Of a stretch of DNA of 64,000 nucleotides, positions 1 to 8,464 are shown piece after piece. The DNA lies in NCBI RefSeq assembly GCF_900090205.1, contig NZ_LT607802.1, positions 347,858-411,857 of the forward strand, read 5' to 3'. Under the pieces are notes generated by a model that was given only the letters and a program-made list of their open reading frames with translations, did not search any database and had not been told where the DNA came from. The translations under genes and the position numbers were made by a program. The DNA comes from Vogesella sp. LIG4. GTDB lineage: Bacteria > Pseudomonadota > Gammaproteobacteria > Burkholderiales > Chromobacteriaceae. Within the stretch, counting starts at the first letter, position 1. Each line of letters opens with the position of its first letter.

Positions 1-3
1 TCC

Positions 4-888
4 ATGCAGGATCACGAACACGCCGACCCGCGCGAGCACAAGGCTGCCCAGCGCAGCCTGTGGGTCAGCGTGGCACTCAACCTGGTGCTGACCGTGGTAC
101 AGAGCGTGGTAGGCCTGTTCGCCGGCTCGCAGGCGCTGCTGGCTGACGCCATGCACTCGCTGTCCGACCTGCTGGCAGACTTCGTGGCCATGTTTGCCGG
201 CCACCACAGCCGCAAGGAGGCCGACGACGACCACCACTACGGCCACCAGCGCTACGAAACCGCCGCCTCGCTGGCGCTGGGCCTGCTGCTGCTGGCCGCC
301 GGCGCCGGCATGCTGTGGACCGCGGCCAACAAGTTTGCCGGCAACACGCCGATGAGCAGCGTGCACCCCGCGGCGCTGGTGGTGGCGGTGATCACCCTGC
401 TGAGCAAGGAGGGCCTGTTCCGCTACATGCTGGCCATTGCCGAGAAAGTGCGCTCCAGCATGCTGGTGGCCAACGCCTGGCACGCCCGTGCCGACGCCGC
501 CTCCTCGCTGGTGGTGGCGCTGGGCATCGGCGGCAACCTGCTGGGCTACCCGTGGCTGGACCCGGTAGCCGCGCTGCTGGTGGGCTTCATGATCGGCAAG
601 ACCGGCTGGGAATTCGCCTGGGAGGCGCTGGGCGACCTGATGGACCGCGCCGCCGACGAAGACAGCGTGAGCGGCATCCGCCAGGTAGTGCTTGAAACGC
701 CTGGCGTGCTGGGGCTGCACGACCTGCGCACCCGCCGCATGGGCGACATGATCCTGGTGGATGTGCATCTGGAACTGAATGCCGAGCAGACCGTGCGCCA
801 GGGCCATGACATCGCCGCGGAAGCACGCCGCCGGGTGATGGCCGCCTATCCGGTGCTCGATGTGATGACCCACGTCGACCCGGTATAG
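4..888 (+). CDS. Cation diffusion facilitator (CDF) family metal efflux transporter
   Basis: A 294-residue inner-membrane protein of the CDF family, which exports divalent metals (Zn, Fe, Cd, Co or Mn) in exchange for protons. The TM2 metal-site signature ADAMHSLSD is at residues 47-55, and the TM5 partner HARAD puts His160 and Asp164 in an HxxxD pair. A His/Asp-rich stretch (DDDHHYGHQRYE) follows TM2, and residues from about 210 form the cytoplasmic dimerisation domain. The start lies three bases into the window, so no ribosome site can be seen and a start further upstream cannot be excluded. The metal cannot be told from sequence. A strong terminator follows directly. Confidence 0.9.
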   Translation: MQDHEHADPREHKAAQRSLWVSVALNLVLTVVQSVVGLFAGSQALLADAMHSLSDLLADFVAMFAGHHSRKEADDDHHYGHQRYETAASLALGLLLLAAGAGMLWTAANKFAGNTPMSSVHPAALVVAVITLLSKEGLFRYMLAIAEKVRSSMLVANAWHARADAASSLVVALGIGGNLLGYPWLDPVAALLVGFMIGKTGWEFAWEALGDLMDRAADEDSVSGIRQVVLETPGVLGLHDLRTRRMGDMILVDVHLELNAEQTVRQGHDIAAEARRRVMAAYPVLDVMTHVDPV

Positions 889-908
889 CCGCGTGTAGCG
901 ACACAGAC

Positions 909-932
909 GCCGGGGCCCGCCCCGGCTTTTTT
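909..932 (+). terminator. Rho-independent terminator of the CDF gene
   Basis: A 7-bp GC stem (909-915 with 920-926), a 4-base loop and six T residues (927-932), 20 bases after the stop codon. Confidence 0.9.
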
Positions 933-951
933 ACGCCCAAATCGCAACAAG

Positions 952-971
952 GTTGGCCGCACGTGGCCAAC
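952..971. repeat. GTTGGCCGCA decamer with imperfect inverted partner
   Basis: A plus-strand copy of the window-wide decamer (952-961) followed at once by a near-copy in reverse (TGGCCAAC, 964-971). It sits between the CDF terminator and lldE and is one of the intergenic members of the family described in the findings. Confidence 0.7.
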
Positions 972-1073
972 AACAAGGGTAAGTCCGCATTGGCAGTTTC
1001 TCCGCCAGCGGCTTTAATCCACAGCATGGCCTGCGTCCGCAACGGGCGCGCATCCGGAGACTCCCCATACGCC

Positions 1074-1829
1074 ATGAAAGTCGCGCTGTTCATCCCCTGT
1101 TTCGTCAACGAGCTGTACCCGCACGTGGCCATGGCAACCGCCGAGCTGCTGGAGGGCTACGGCCTGGACGTCGAATACCCGCTGGCGCAGACCTGCTGCG
1201 GCCAACCCCTGAGCAACAACGGCGACAGCCGCGGCGCCTGCGAGGCCGCCAGCCGCTTCACCGACCTGTTCAAGGACTACGACTACGTGGTGTCGCCGTC
1301 CGGCAGCTGCACGTCCTACGTCAAGCACCACTACAGCTGGTATATCGCCGACAACGCCGACTACCGCGCGCTGCAGCCGCGGGTGTACGAAGTCATCGAA
1401 TTCCTGCAGGACATCCTCAAGGTGGAGCGGCTGCCCAAGCCGGTGTACTTCCCGCATACGGTATCCATCCACCAGAGCTGCCACGGCCTGCGCGAACTGC
1501 AACATGCGGCGCCGTCCGAGCTGATGATTCCCTACCACTCGCGGCTGGAGCGCATCCTGCAGCTGGTGGACGGCGTGGAAGTACGCCTGCCTGAGCGCCG
1601 CGACGAATGCTGCGGCTTTGGCGGCACCTTCAGCGTGGACGAGCCGGAAGTGTCGGTGGCCATGGGTGAAGACCGCGTGGCGCAGCACGAGGCCACCGGT
1701 GCCGAGTTCATCGTCGGCGCCGACCCCTCCTGCCTGATGCACATGGGCGGCATCATCCGCCACAAATGCCGACCCATCCGCCCGCTGCACATCGTGGAGA
1801 TTCTCACCGGGCGCGGAGGTGCGGCATGA
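1074..1829 (+). CDS. lldE: L-lactate oxidation complex subunit LldE (LutA)
   Basis: A 251-residue cysteine-rich iron-sulfur subunit of the LldEFG (LutABC) complex, which oxidises L-lactate to pyruvate at the membrane. Two CCG-type motifs typical of the heterodisulfide-reductase-like cysteine-rich domain are present: CCGQP (Cys41-Cys42) and CCGFGG near residue 180. The frame is open from 963, but the family start MKVALFIPCF and a GGAGA about 13 bases upstream favour ATG at 1074. The stop overlaps the lldF start (ATGA), so translation is coupled. No lactate permease or LldR-type regulator lies beside the operon in this window. Confidence 0.92.
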   Translation: MKVALFIPCFVNELYPHVAMATAELLEGYGLDVEYPLAQTCCGQPLSNNGDSRGACEAASRFTDLFKDYDYVVSPSGSCTSYVKHHYSWYIADNADYRALQPRVYEVIEFLQDILKVERLPKPVYFPHTVSIHQSCHGLRELQHAAPSELMIPYHSRLERILQLVDGVEVRLPERRDECCGFGGTFSVDEPEVSVAMGEDRVAQHEATGAEFIVGADPSCLMHMGGIIRHKCRPIRPLHIVEILTGRGGAA

Positions 1830-3208
1830 AGGCCGACAACATCAAGCACCCGGAGGCGGCCGCCGAATTCCTGGCCGACCGCGAACGCGCGCGCTGGCAC
1901 GACAGCGCCATCTGGTGGGTGCGGCAGAAGCGTGACGCCCAGGCGCAGCAGCTGCCGGAGTGGGAACAGCTGCGTGTGCTGGCGCAGCAGATCAAGGCAC
2001 ACACCCTGTCGCGGCTGGACGACTACCTGAACGAATTCCAGGCCAATGCCGAGCGTAACGGCGTTACCGTGCACTGGGCTGCCGACGCCGCCGAGCACAA
2101 CCGCATCGTGCACGGCATCCTGGCTGCGGCCAACGTTAAAAAGCTGGTGAAGTCCAAATCCATGCTCACCGAGGAATGCGGGCTCAACCCCTACCTGGAA
2201 CAGCATGGCATCGAGGTGATCGACACCGACCTTGGCGAGCGCATCGTGCAGCTGCGCCACGAGGCGCCCAGCCATATCGTGATGCCGGCCATCCACCTGA
2301 AGAAGGAGCAGATCTCCGAGCTGTTCCACCGCGAGCTGGGCACCGAGGCCGGCAACAACGACCCGACCTACCTCACCCACGCCGCGCGCGCCAACCTGCG
2401 CGAACACTTCCTCACCGCCGACGCCGGCCTGACCGGGGTGAACTTCGCCATTGCCGAAACCGGCGGCGTGGTGGTGTGCACCAACGAGGGCAATGCCGAC
2501 CTCGGCACCGCACTGCCGCCCATCCACATCGCCAGCATGGGGCTGGAGAAGATCATTCCCAAGCTGGAGCACCTGGGCGTGTTCACCCGCCTGCTGGCGC
2601 GCTCCGCCATCGGCTCGCCGGTCACCACCTACACCTCGCACTTCCACCGGGCGCGCCCCGGCGGGCAGATGCACATCGTCATCGTGGACAACGGCCGCAG
2701 CGACATCCTCGGCAACCCCGACTTCTACCAGAGCCTGCGCTGCATCCGCTGCGGCGCCTGCATGAACACCTGCCCGGTGTACCGCCGCTCCTCCGGCCAC
2801 AGCTACAGCTACATCATTCCCGGCCCGATCGGCTCCACGCTGGGCCCCAGCCGCGACATCAAAAAACACGGCAGCATGGCCTTCGCCTGTACCACCTGCG
2901 GCTCGTGCAGCAATGTCTGCCCGGTGAAGATCAATCTGCACGAGCAGCTGATTCTGCAGCGCAAGCGCGCCTTCGATGCCGGCACGCTGAAGCCGGCCAA
3001 GAAGATGGGCCTGCTGGCGATGCGCTTCCTGACGCAGCACCCGGCGCTGATGGATGCAGGCGGCAAGGTGATGCGCAAGGTGGTACCCATCGTGCCGCAG
3101 GCGCTGACTGCCGGCAGCGCCTGGAGCCGCGCCGGGCGCGAGCTGCCGGAAATGCCTGCCCAGAGCTTCAAGGACATGTGGCGCGCGCGCCAGGAGAAAA
3201 AAGCATGA
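1826..3208 (+). CDS. lldF: L-lactate oxidation iron-sulfur protein LldF (LutB)
   Basis: A 460-residue subunit with an N-terminal LUD (DUF162) domain and two C-terminal 4Fe-4S clusters, CIRCGACMNTCP and CTTCGSCSNVCP. It is expected to pass electrons from lactate to the quinone pool together with LldE and LldG. Start ATG 1826 has GGAGGT six bases upstream and overlaps the lldE stop; its own stop overlaps the lldG start in the same ATGA way. The length fits the family. The operon order E-F-G is the standard one. Confidence 0.94.
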   Translation: MKADNIKHPEAAAEFLADRERARWHDSAIWWVRQKRDAQAQQLPEWEQLRVLAQQIKAHTLSRLDDYLNEFQANAERNGVTVHWAADAAEHNRIVHGILAAANVKKLVKSKSMLTEECGLNPYLEQHGIEVIDTDLGERIVQLRHEAPSHIVMPAIHLKKEQISELFHRELGTEAGNNDPTYLTHAARANLREHFLTADAGLTGVNFAIAETGGVVVCTNEGNADLGTALPPIHIASMGLEKIIPKLEHLGVFTRLLARSAIGSPVTTYTSHFHRARPGGQMHIVIVDNGRSDILGNPDFYQSLRCIRCGACMNTCPVYRRSSGHSYSYIIPGPIGSTLGPSRDIKKHGSMAFACTTCGSCSNVCPVKINLHEQLILQRKRAFDAGTLKPAKKMGLLAMRFLTQHPALMDAGGKVMRKVVPIVPQALTAGSAWSRAGRELPEMPAQSFKDMWRARQEKKA

Positions 3209-3771
3209 GCAGCCGCGAACAGATTCTGGCCAAGCTGCGGCAGAACCGCCCGCAGGGCCCCGCCCTGCCCGACATCCACGCCGTGCCCTTCATCCGTTAC
3301 GACGACAAGCTGGCGGCCTTTGCCGGCCTGATCCGCAACCTGGGCGGCGAGGCCATTACCCTGGCCGCCGGCCAGAGCGTGCTGGATGCGGTGCAACAAC
3401 GTTGGCCGCAACACGGCCGCCTGGCCGACCTCACCACCGCTACGCCGGAACAGGTGGCCAGCCCGCATGACTGGCAGGACGTGGACGTTGCCATCATCCC
3501 CGGCCAGCTGGCAGTGGCGGAAAACGCTGCGGTGTGGGTGAGCAATGCCGGCAACGACTGGCGCTCGATCTACTTCCTCACCCAGAAGCTGGTGCTGGTG
3601 GTGCCACGCGACGCCATCGTCGACACCATGCGTGATGCCTACAGCCGCATCGACATCGCCGAACACGGCTTCGGCGCCTTCATCAGCGGCAGCTCGCGCA
3701 CCGCCGACATTGAGCAGAGCCTGGTGATGGGTGCGCATGGCGCGATGGCGGCGCTGGTAATTTTTGCGTGA
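3205..3771 (+). CDS. lldG: L-lactate utilization protein LldG (LutC, LUD domain)
   Basis: A 188-residue LUD-domain protein, the third subunit of the lactate oxidation complex. It carries the family stretch PGQLAVAENAAVWVS and the C-terminal ISGSSRTADIEQSLVMGAHG region. The start codon overlaps the lldF stop and has GGAGA in front. An exact decamer GTTGGCCGCA lies inside the gene at 3401-3410. A strong terminator 25 bases after the stop ends the operon. Confidence 0.92.
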   Translation: MSSREQILAKLRQNRPQGPALPDIHAVPFIRYDDKLAAFAGLIRNLGGEAITLAAGQSVLDAVQQRWPQHGRLADLTTATPEQVASPHDWQDVDVAIIPGQLAVAENAAVWVSNAGNDWRSIYFLTQKLVLVVPRDAIVDTMRDAYSRIDIAEHGFGAFISGSSRTADIEQSLVMGAHGAMAALVIFA

Positions 3772-3795
3772 ATACTGCGTTGTTGCTTCGCTTCA

Positions 3796-3822
3796 CGGCC
3801 CCGCTGGGGCCGTTTTTTTTTT
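3796..3822 (+). terminator. Rho-independent terminator of lldEFG
   Basis: Stem CGGCCCC/GGGGCCG (3796-3802 with 3806-3812), a 3-base loop and ten T residues. Confidence 0.95.
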
Positions 3823-4203
3823 GCTGAGCAGCCCAGGCCTCTCACTACCGGTAGAGCCTAAGCAGCGTGCCCCCATCCCGTTGGCGCGAGCCGGGCGAAA
3901 TTGTATTAATTTGCCCCAGGTTTTAAGACGCCGATCTGTTTGAGTCCCGAGCCGTTAGCGAGGGACGAGTTCGGCGGCGCCTGGGACGTGCCGTTTTGCA
4001 CGGGGTTTCGAGCAGCCGCCGGGGAGCCGGGGATTGAAAAGGGGGCGGCGGTCGCCCCCTTTCCCGTCCGCTGGGCGGAACCGGCGACTTCAAACAGCAT
4101 CCGCGCAGCGGATTCAATACCATCGTGGCAAAGCCAAATACACCAAGCCATCAAAGAAAATGCCGTGCGCCTTGTCATGCACGATATAAACGAGATCGCT
4201 TGT
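3823..4203. other. Gene-free stretch between lldG and the helicase gene
   Basis: I see no convincing gene here. The plus-strand frame open from 3940 runs antisense through the helicase gene and is not credible. A perfect 10-bp hairpin (4038-4047 with 4053-4062, loop GCGGT) ends in TTT. The very G+C-rich part (about 3950-4110) does not match the intergenic style elsewhere in the window and may be a remnant of something inserted, but I cannot identify it. Confidence 0.4.
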
Positions 4204-4227
4204 CTTGCGGCCAACGTTGGCCGCAAG
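4204..4227. repeat. 24-bp perfect palindrome made of two head-to-head decamers
   Basis: TGCGGCCAAC (4206-4215) is joined directly to GTTGGCCGCA (4216-4225) and flanked symmetrically by CT and AG. It lies just beyond the helicase terminator. The inverted-pair arrangement recurs at 14163 and 44166. Confidence 0.9.
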
Positions 4228-4231
4228 CATG

Positions 4232-4260
4232 AAAAAGGCCACGACACATGTCGTGGCCTT
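4232..4260 (-). terminator. Terminator of the DEAD-box helicase gene
   Basis: On the minus strand, an 11-12 bp stem (4235-4246 with 4249-4260) with a tiny loop is followed by a run of five T residues (complement of 4232-4236). Confidence 0.85.
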
Positions 4261-4284
4261 GCGGGTGATGCCAGCGGGCAGCGC

Positions 4285-5739
4285 TTAGCTGCGTTCCACC
4301 TTGTAGCGCGGCGGCAGCAGCAGTGCCGGCACTTCGCGCTGGCGCTGCGGCAACATGCGGCCACCCAGCTTTTTCTCCACCTTGCGGCCTTCGCCGTCGT
4401 CGCGTTCACGCGGCTTGTCCGCCGGCTGCAGCAGGCTACGGCCATTTTCACGCTCGCGCGGTGCGCGCGGTTCACGCTGCTGCGGGCGATCGCGGCTGTC
4501 GCGTGCCTCGCGCAGGTCGCGACGATCGCGGTCTTCACGCTCGCCACGTTCAGCACGCTCTCGGCGCGGGGCGGCCTCGCCATTGCCTTCCTCGCGGCGA
4601 CCGCTGTAGCCCTGTACGGCCTGCGGCGGCAGTGTCTGCTTGGTCAGGCGCTCGATGGCCTCGTGCTGCTTGCTCTCGTCCGGCGCCATCAGCGAGATGG
4701 CTACACCGGAAGCACCGGCACGGCCGGTACGGCCGATGCGGTGCACGTAGTCTTCCGGCGAGTTCGGCATTTCGTAGTTCACCACGAACGGCAACTCGGA
4801 AATATCCAGGCCGCGTGCCGCCACATCGGTGGCCACCAGTACCTTCACTTCGCCGGACTTGAAGCGGTTCAGCGTTTCCAGGCGGGCGCTTTGCGCCTTG
4901 TCGCCGTGAATCGCCTCGGCAGCGTGGCCGTCGCGCTTCAGATCGCGCGACAGCTGGTCGGCGGAAATCTTGGTGCGGCAGAACACGATCACCTGGCTCA
5001 TTTCGCGTTCGCGGATCAGGTGCGACAGCAGTGCGCGCTTGCGGTAGGCATCCACCGCGTACACCAGCTGCTCCACCTGGGCGTTGGTGGAGTTCTGGCG
5101 TGCCACTTCCACCGTTTGCGGGTCGCGCATGAAGTCTGCGGCCAGCTTCTTGATCTCCGGCGCGAAGGTGGCGGAGAACAGCAGCGTCTGGCGCTCCTTG
5201 GGCAGCATCGACATGATCTTGCGGATGTCCTGGATGAAGCCCATGTCCAGCATGCGGTCACCCTCGTCCAGCACCAGCACTTCCACCTTGTTCAGCTGGA
5301 TGGTCTTTTGCTGCACGTGGTCCAGCAGGCGGCCCGGCGTGGCGATCACGATCTCGATACCGCGGCGCAGCTCGGCCACCTGCGGGTCCATGTTCACACC
5401 GCCGAAGATGGTGGTGCTGCGCAGCGGCAGGTGCTTGGTATAGGCCTTGGCGTTGACGCCGATCTGGTCTGCCAGCTCGCGGGTAGGCGACAGGATCAGC
5501 GCGCGTACCGGGTGCATGGCCGGCGATACGCTGGGGTTGGCGAATTTTTTCAGGCGTTCGAGGATGGGCAGCAGGAAGGCGGCAGTCTTGCCGGTACCGG
5601 TCTGCGCCGCGGCCAGCAGGTCACGGCCGGACAGTACCAGCGGAATGGCCTTGGCCTGGATAGGGGTGGCCTCCGAGTAACCCATCTCGTCGATGGCACG
5701 CAGGATCTCGGGTGCCAGGCCTAGCTCGGCAAACGACAT
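4285..5739 (-). CDS. rhlE: DEAD-box ATP-dependent RNA helicase, RhlE type
   Basis: A 484-residue RNA helicase. In order it shows a Q motif (ATPIQ), Walker A AQTGTGKTA, PTRELADQ, TPGRLLDH, motif II, SAT, VIVFCRTK, TDVAARGLDI and HRIGRTGRAG. A charged Arg/Glu/Asp-rich tail from about residue 380 is typical of RhlE paralogues that bind structured RNA. Motif II reads DEGD instead of DEAD; both acidic residues are kept. ATG 5739 was preferred to the earlier in-frame start because GGAG stands about 8 bases before it and MSFAELGL is the family N-terminus. The gene stands alone with its own terminator. Confidence 0.92.
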   Translation of the reverse strand: MSFAELGLAPEILRAIDEMGYSEATPIQAKAIPLVLSGRDLLAAAQTGTGKTAAFLLPILERLKKFANPSVSPAMHPVRALILSPTRELADQIGVNAKAYTKHLPLRSTTIFGGVNMDPQVAELRRGIEIVIATPGRLLDHVQQKTIQLNKVEVLVLDEGDRMLDMGFIQDIRKIMSMLPKERQTLLFSATFAPEIKKLAADFMRDPQTVEVARQNSTNAQVEQLVYAVDAYRKRALLSHLIREREMSQVIVFCRTKISADQLSRDLKRDGHAAEAIHGDKAQSARLETLNRFKSGEVKVLVATDVAARGLDISELPFVVNYEMPNSPEDYVHRIGRTGRAGASGVAISLMAPDESKQHEAIERLTKQTLPPQAVQGYSGRREEGNGEAAPRRERAERGEREDRDRRDLREARDSRDRPQQREPRAPRERENGRSLLQPADKPRERDDGEGRKVEKKLGGRMLPQRQREVPALLLPPRYKVERS

Positions 5740-5850
5740 GTCAGGAACTCCAATCGGCCCGCCACGGCACACAGCCGGCGGCGAACCTGCAAATCATTAA
5801 AAAGCGAAGCGCCGCCAGGCTTACGCGGCGGCGCACAGTCACGGGTCAGC

Positions 5851-6768
5851 TCAGTTGAACAGGCTGACCACGCTCAACAGCAGGATCACGAACAACCACA
5901 ACAGCACGGTGCGCCACACCAGCCCTACCGCGCTCTTCAGGTAGTTGGGGTCGGCTTCGTCGCCTACTCCCAGCTCCGGGCGGAAGTTGATGGTGTAGTT
6001 CTGGCGTACCGGATCGCCCAGCTTCACCCCCAGCGCGCCGGCAGCGGAAGCCAGCAGGATGCCGGTGGCGTAGTTGCCCCAGGTGCGGGCCTGCGAGCGC
6101 CAGCAATACACCGCGTCCTCGAAGTCGCCCATGATGGCGAAGCTGATGGCGGTAAGGCGCACCGGAATCCAGTCCAGCCATTCGCCGGCACGGCCGGCAA
6201 AGCGGCCGAACAGGTCCTCGTTGCCACGGTAGCCCCACTTCTGCGCCAACAGCTGCGAGAAGCGGTACAGCACCGCGCCGGCAGGGCCTGGCAGCACGAC
6301 GAACCAGAACATGGTGCCGAACACGTGGCGATAGCTGTCCACCACGCCCTGCTCGATGGCCAGACGCGACACCTCGCCCACCGACAGCTCGCTGGTGGGC
6401 TGGTTGGTCCAGCTGGACAGTGCCTGGCGCGCTTCAAAGTCGCGCCCTTCGTTCAGGGCCAGCGAGATCTCGGAGAAATGGCCGGAAAAATGGCGGAACC
6501 CCATGGTGAGGTACAGCACCAGCACATTCCACGCGAAGGCCAGCGCCGGGCTGATCGCGTGCAGCAGGTAGTAGCCGCCCAGCGCCAGCGCCAGTGCCGG
6601 CACCATGGCAGCCAGCCAGGCCATGACACCATGGCGGTTGTAACCGGCATTCAGGTTACGTTCCAGGTGATTGGCATAACGGATGAACAGCCGCCAGACG
6701 CGGTTGCGGTTTCCCAGCGGGCGCAGTTGTTCGAGTGCCAGTGCGGCGATCAGCGAAATCAGGGTCAT
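5851..6768 (-). CDS. CobD/CbiB family membrane protein
   Basis: A 305-residue protein with several hydrophobic segments (near the N-terminus, about 45-105, 155-180 and the C-terminal VLLWLFVILLLSVVSLF). It resembles the CobD/CbiB family of cobinamide synthases and its AmpE-like relatives, as in FRHFSGHFSEISLALNEGR near residues 90-110. No other cobalamin gene is nearby, so a role in B12 assembly is doubtful; the family also contains betaproteobacterial members of unknown function. It lies between the helicase and flgN, with gaps of about 65-110 bases, on the same strand. Confidence 0.75.
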   Translation of the reverse strand: MTLISLIAALALEQLRPLGNRNRVWRLFIRYANHLERNLNAGYNRHGVMAWLAAMVPALALALGGYYLLHAISPALAFAWNVLVLYLTMGFRHFSGHFSEISLALNEGRDFEARQALSSWTNQPTSELSVGEVSRLAIEQGVVDSYRHVFGTMFWFVVLPGPAGAVLYRFSQLLAQKWGYRGNEDLFGRFAGRAGEWLDWIPVRLTAISFAIMGDFEDAVYCWRSQARTWGNYATGILLASAAGALGVKLGDPVRQNYTINFRPELGVGDEADPNYLKSAVGLVWRTVLLWLFVILLLSVVSLFN

Positions 6769-6834
6769 GGATACGCGGATGGTTGTTGGTTACCCGCGGT
6801 GGAAGATACCACAAAACCGCGGGCTAGACGGGGG

Positions 6835-7302
6835 CTAGGCAGAACCCAGCCGACGCGAACCGGTCAGGGGGGAGGAAGAAAGGTTGCCATGACGGCCATA
6901 GCCGGTAATGGCCTGGCTGGAAGCGCGCAGCGATTCCAGCACATCGGTGGCGAACTGCATGCGTTCCTGGGCCAGGTCGGCATTCACTTCATTGAGCGTT
7001 TTCAGGCGAATCACCGCCTTTTCCATTTCATGCCACAGCTGGCGCAATTCCGCCGGCGCCTGCAACAGCCAGGTTTGCCAGTGTATCGAATCGGCAAGCC
7101 CTTCCGCGCTTTGCGCCGCCAGGCGTTTCTCGCGCGCAGCGGTCAACTCGCCCAGCTGGCGCAGCTTGGCCTGCGACATTTCGTCCAGCTGAAAAGCATC
7201 AAAACGCAAAATAGCCCGCTGTTCTTCCTCCAGCGTGTGCTGCAGGGCGTCCAGCGTGGCCATTTCATCCTGGCATAGTGCCAGCAGAGCGGAAACATCC
7301 AT
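6835..7302 (-). CDS. flgN: Flagellar export chaperone FlgN
   Basis: A 155-residue, largely alpha-helical protein. FlgN is the cytosolic chaperone that delivers the hook-associated proteins FlgK and FlgL to the flagellar export gate. The alternating hydrophobic and charged helices (EMATLDALQHTLEEEQ and following) fit the family, and its position directly after flgM and flgA is the classical flgAMN order. It starts 15 bases after the flgM stop, so it is probably co-transcribed with flgM from the FliA promoter. Confidence 0.88.
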   Translation of the reverse strand: MDVSALLALCQDEMATLDALQHTLEEEQRAILRFDAFQLDEMSQAKLRQLGELTAAREKRLAAQSAEGLADSIHWQTWLLQAPAELRQLWHEMEKAVIRLKTLNEVNADLAQERMQFATDVLESLRASSQAITGYGRHGNLSSSPLTGSRRLGSA

Positions 7303-7317
7303 GATCTAGCTGCCGTC

Positions 7318-7605
7318 TCAGCCGGCCAGCAGTTCCTTGGCGGAAGCAATCAGGCTGTCGGCGATGGCCTCCGGATGCACGGTAAACTGGCCGGAAGCAA
7401 TGGCAGACTTGATGGCTGCCACCTTGTCGGCGTCAAACGCCGGCGCGCTGGCTGCAGCCTGCGTCATGCCCTGCAGACGGCTTGCAAACGGATTAATCGC
7501 AACGCTCTCGCCATCGGTACGCTCGGTCGTCGTGTTCGACTTGCCTTGCGTACGGCTGGGGGCGGAATAGTTGCTTGCAACCTTGCCCGAGTTGTCGATT
7601 TTCAT
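7318..7605 (-). CDS. flgM: Negative regulator of flagellin synthesis (anti-sigma-28 factor) FlgM
   Basis: A 95-residue protein. FlgM binds FliA (sigma-28) and is exported through the finished hook, which releases late flagellar genes. The disordered N-terminus (MKIDNSGKVASNYS) and the C-terminal helix region (DADKVAAIKSAIASGQF, then HPEAIADSLIASAKELL) are diagnostic. AGGTGA stands just before ATG 7605. A near-perfect FliA promoter lies 38-64 bases upstream, giving the known feedback in which FliA drives its own inhibitor. Confidence 0.95.
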   Translation of the reverse strand: MKIDNSGKVASNYSAPSRTQGKSNTTTERTDGESVAINPFASRLQGMTQAAASAPAFDADKVAAIKSAIASGQFTVHPEAIADSLIASAKELLAG

Positions 7606-7642
7606 GATTCACCTGCCCAGAATCTCTTTACGGTTAGTCCTA

Positions 7643-7669
7643 TTATCGCCTGAAAAAACTGAAACTTGA
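7643..7669 (-). promoter_or_regulatory. FliA (sigma-28) promoter of flgM-flgN
   Basis: On the minus strand TCAAGTTT (7669-7662) is separated by exactly 11 bases from GGCGATAA (7650-7643). The enteric consensus is TAAAGTTT-N11-GCCGATAA, so each element differs at one position. Confidence 0.88.
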
Positions 7670-7678
7670 GGCATTTTT

Positions 7679-8356
7679 TCACTGCAGCTGGAGAGACACG
7701 CTGCCATCGGCCTCCACCAGGGCGGAAATCACCTTGCCACTGCTCACCCGCACGCTCACCCGCTCACCCACGCTGGCATTGCCCAGCGCCACGGCGTCGC
7801 TGCTCACGCTGAATCCGTCACCCAGCACCTGCAGCTTTACCGGCTGGTTCATTTTGACAACATAGGGACTGCGCAATTGCGATGCAGTGAGCATGGCACC
7901 GGGTGGCAATGCCGTGCGCAGCATCTGGCCGACCACGGCGGATTCGTCACGCAGGCCCTGGCTAAGCAGCGAGCGGTTGTTCACCGCCGCCAGCCGCACA
8001 TCGCCCGGCTGCAGCACATCCCCGGCCCGTACCAGCCGCGTGGTGACCAGCACCAGCTGCACTTCCGCCGCTTCCACCTGCAGCGACAGGCTCCAGCCCT
8101 GCGAGTTGCAGCTCACCAGCAGCATGTGCTGCGGCTTGCTGCCCCCTGCCGGCCAATCGGCCTGCAAGGGCTGATCACAGGCCGGCATCAGCGGCTTGCG
8201 CGGCGAAAGCTTGAGCTTGTAGGTATAGCCATCCTTGCCCTGCTCGCCGTGCAGGAACTGGTTGGCCACCTGTTCGATCTGGCGTCCATCCTGCCCCGCC
8301 GCCCATGCACCGGGCACTGCCCCCAGCAACAGCAGGCTGATAAGTATTTGCTTCAT
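7679..8356 (-). CDS. flgA: Flagellar basal-body P-ring formation chaperone FlgA
   Basis: A 225-residue periplasmic protein with a clear signal peptide (MKQILISLLLLGAVPGAWA). FlgA assists FlgI polymerisation into the P ring. The C-terminal SAF-like domain is visible (VVTTRLVRAGDVLQPGDV, then LPPGAMLTASQLR and VKLQVLGDGFSV). It lies upstream of flgM and is transcribed in the same direction. The flgB operon, which is often divergent from flgA, is absent; thrC follows on the other side of a terminator. Confidence 0.92.
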   Translation of the reverse strand: MKQILISLLLLGAVPGAWAAGQDGRQIEQVANQFLHGEQGKDGYTYKLKLSPRKPLMPACDQPLQADWPAGGSKPQHMLLVSCNSQGWSLSLQVEAAEVQLVLVTTRLVRAGDVLQPGDVRLAAVNNRSLLSQGLRDESAVVGQMLRTALPPGAMLTASQLRSPYVVKMNQPVKLQVLGDGFSVSSDAVALGNASVGERVSVRVSSGKVISALVEADGSVSLQLQ

Positions 8357-8411
8357 GCGGCTATTTTACTCCGGCACGGCACGCTGCCGCATCGCCCATC
8401 AGCACACAGAC

Positions 8412-8446
8412 AAAAAACCCGCGCCGGCAGTTCCGGACGCGGGTTT
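8412..8446 (-). terminator. Terminator of the hom-thrC operon
   Basis: A long stem (8415-8423 with 8438-8446, extended inwards by CCGG/CCGG with one bulge) is followed on the minus strand by six T residues. It lies 18 bases after the thrC stop. Confidence 0.92.
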
Positions 8447-8464
8447 GGCGGATGCGCAGGCAGC

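Noticed and set aside
3940..5724. A 594-codon plus-strand frame starting in the lldG-helicase gap
   Set aside because: Most of it is antisense to the helicase gene; the first 110 codons alone have no known domain.
5851..6768. Assigning the membrane protein as cobalamin synthase CobD
   Set aside because: It is in the CobD/CbiB family, but no other cobalamin gene is present and known paralogues have other roles, so no symbol was given.
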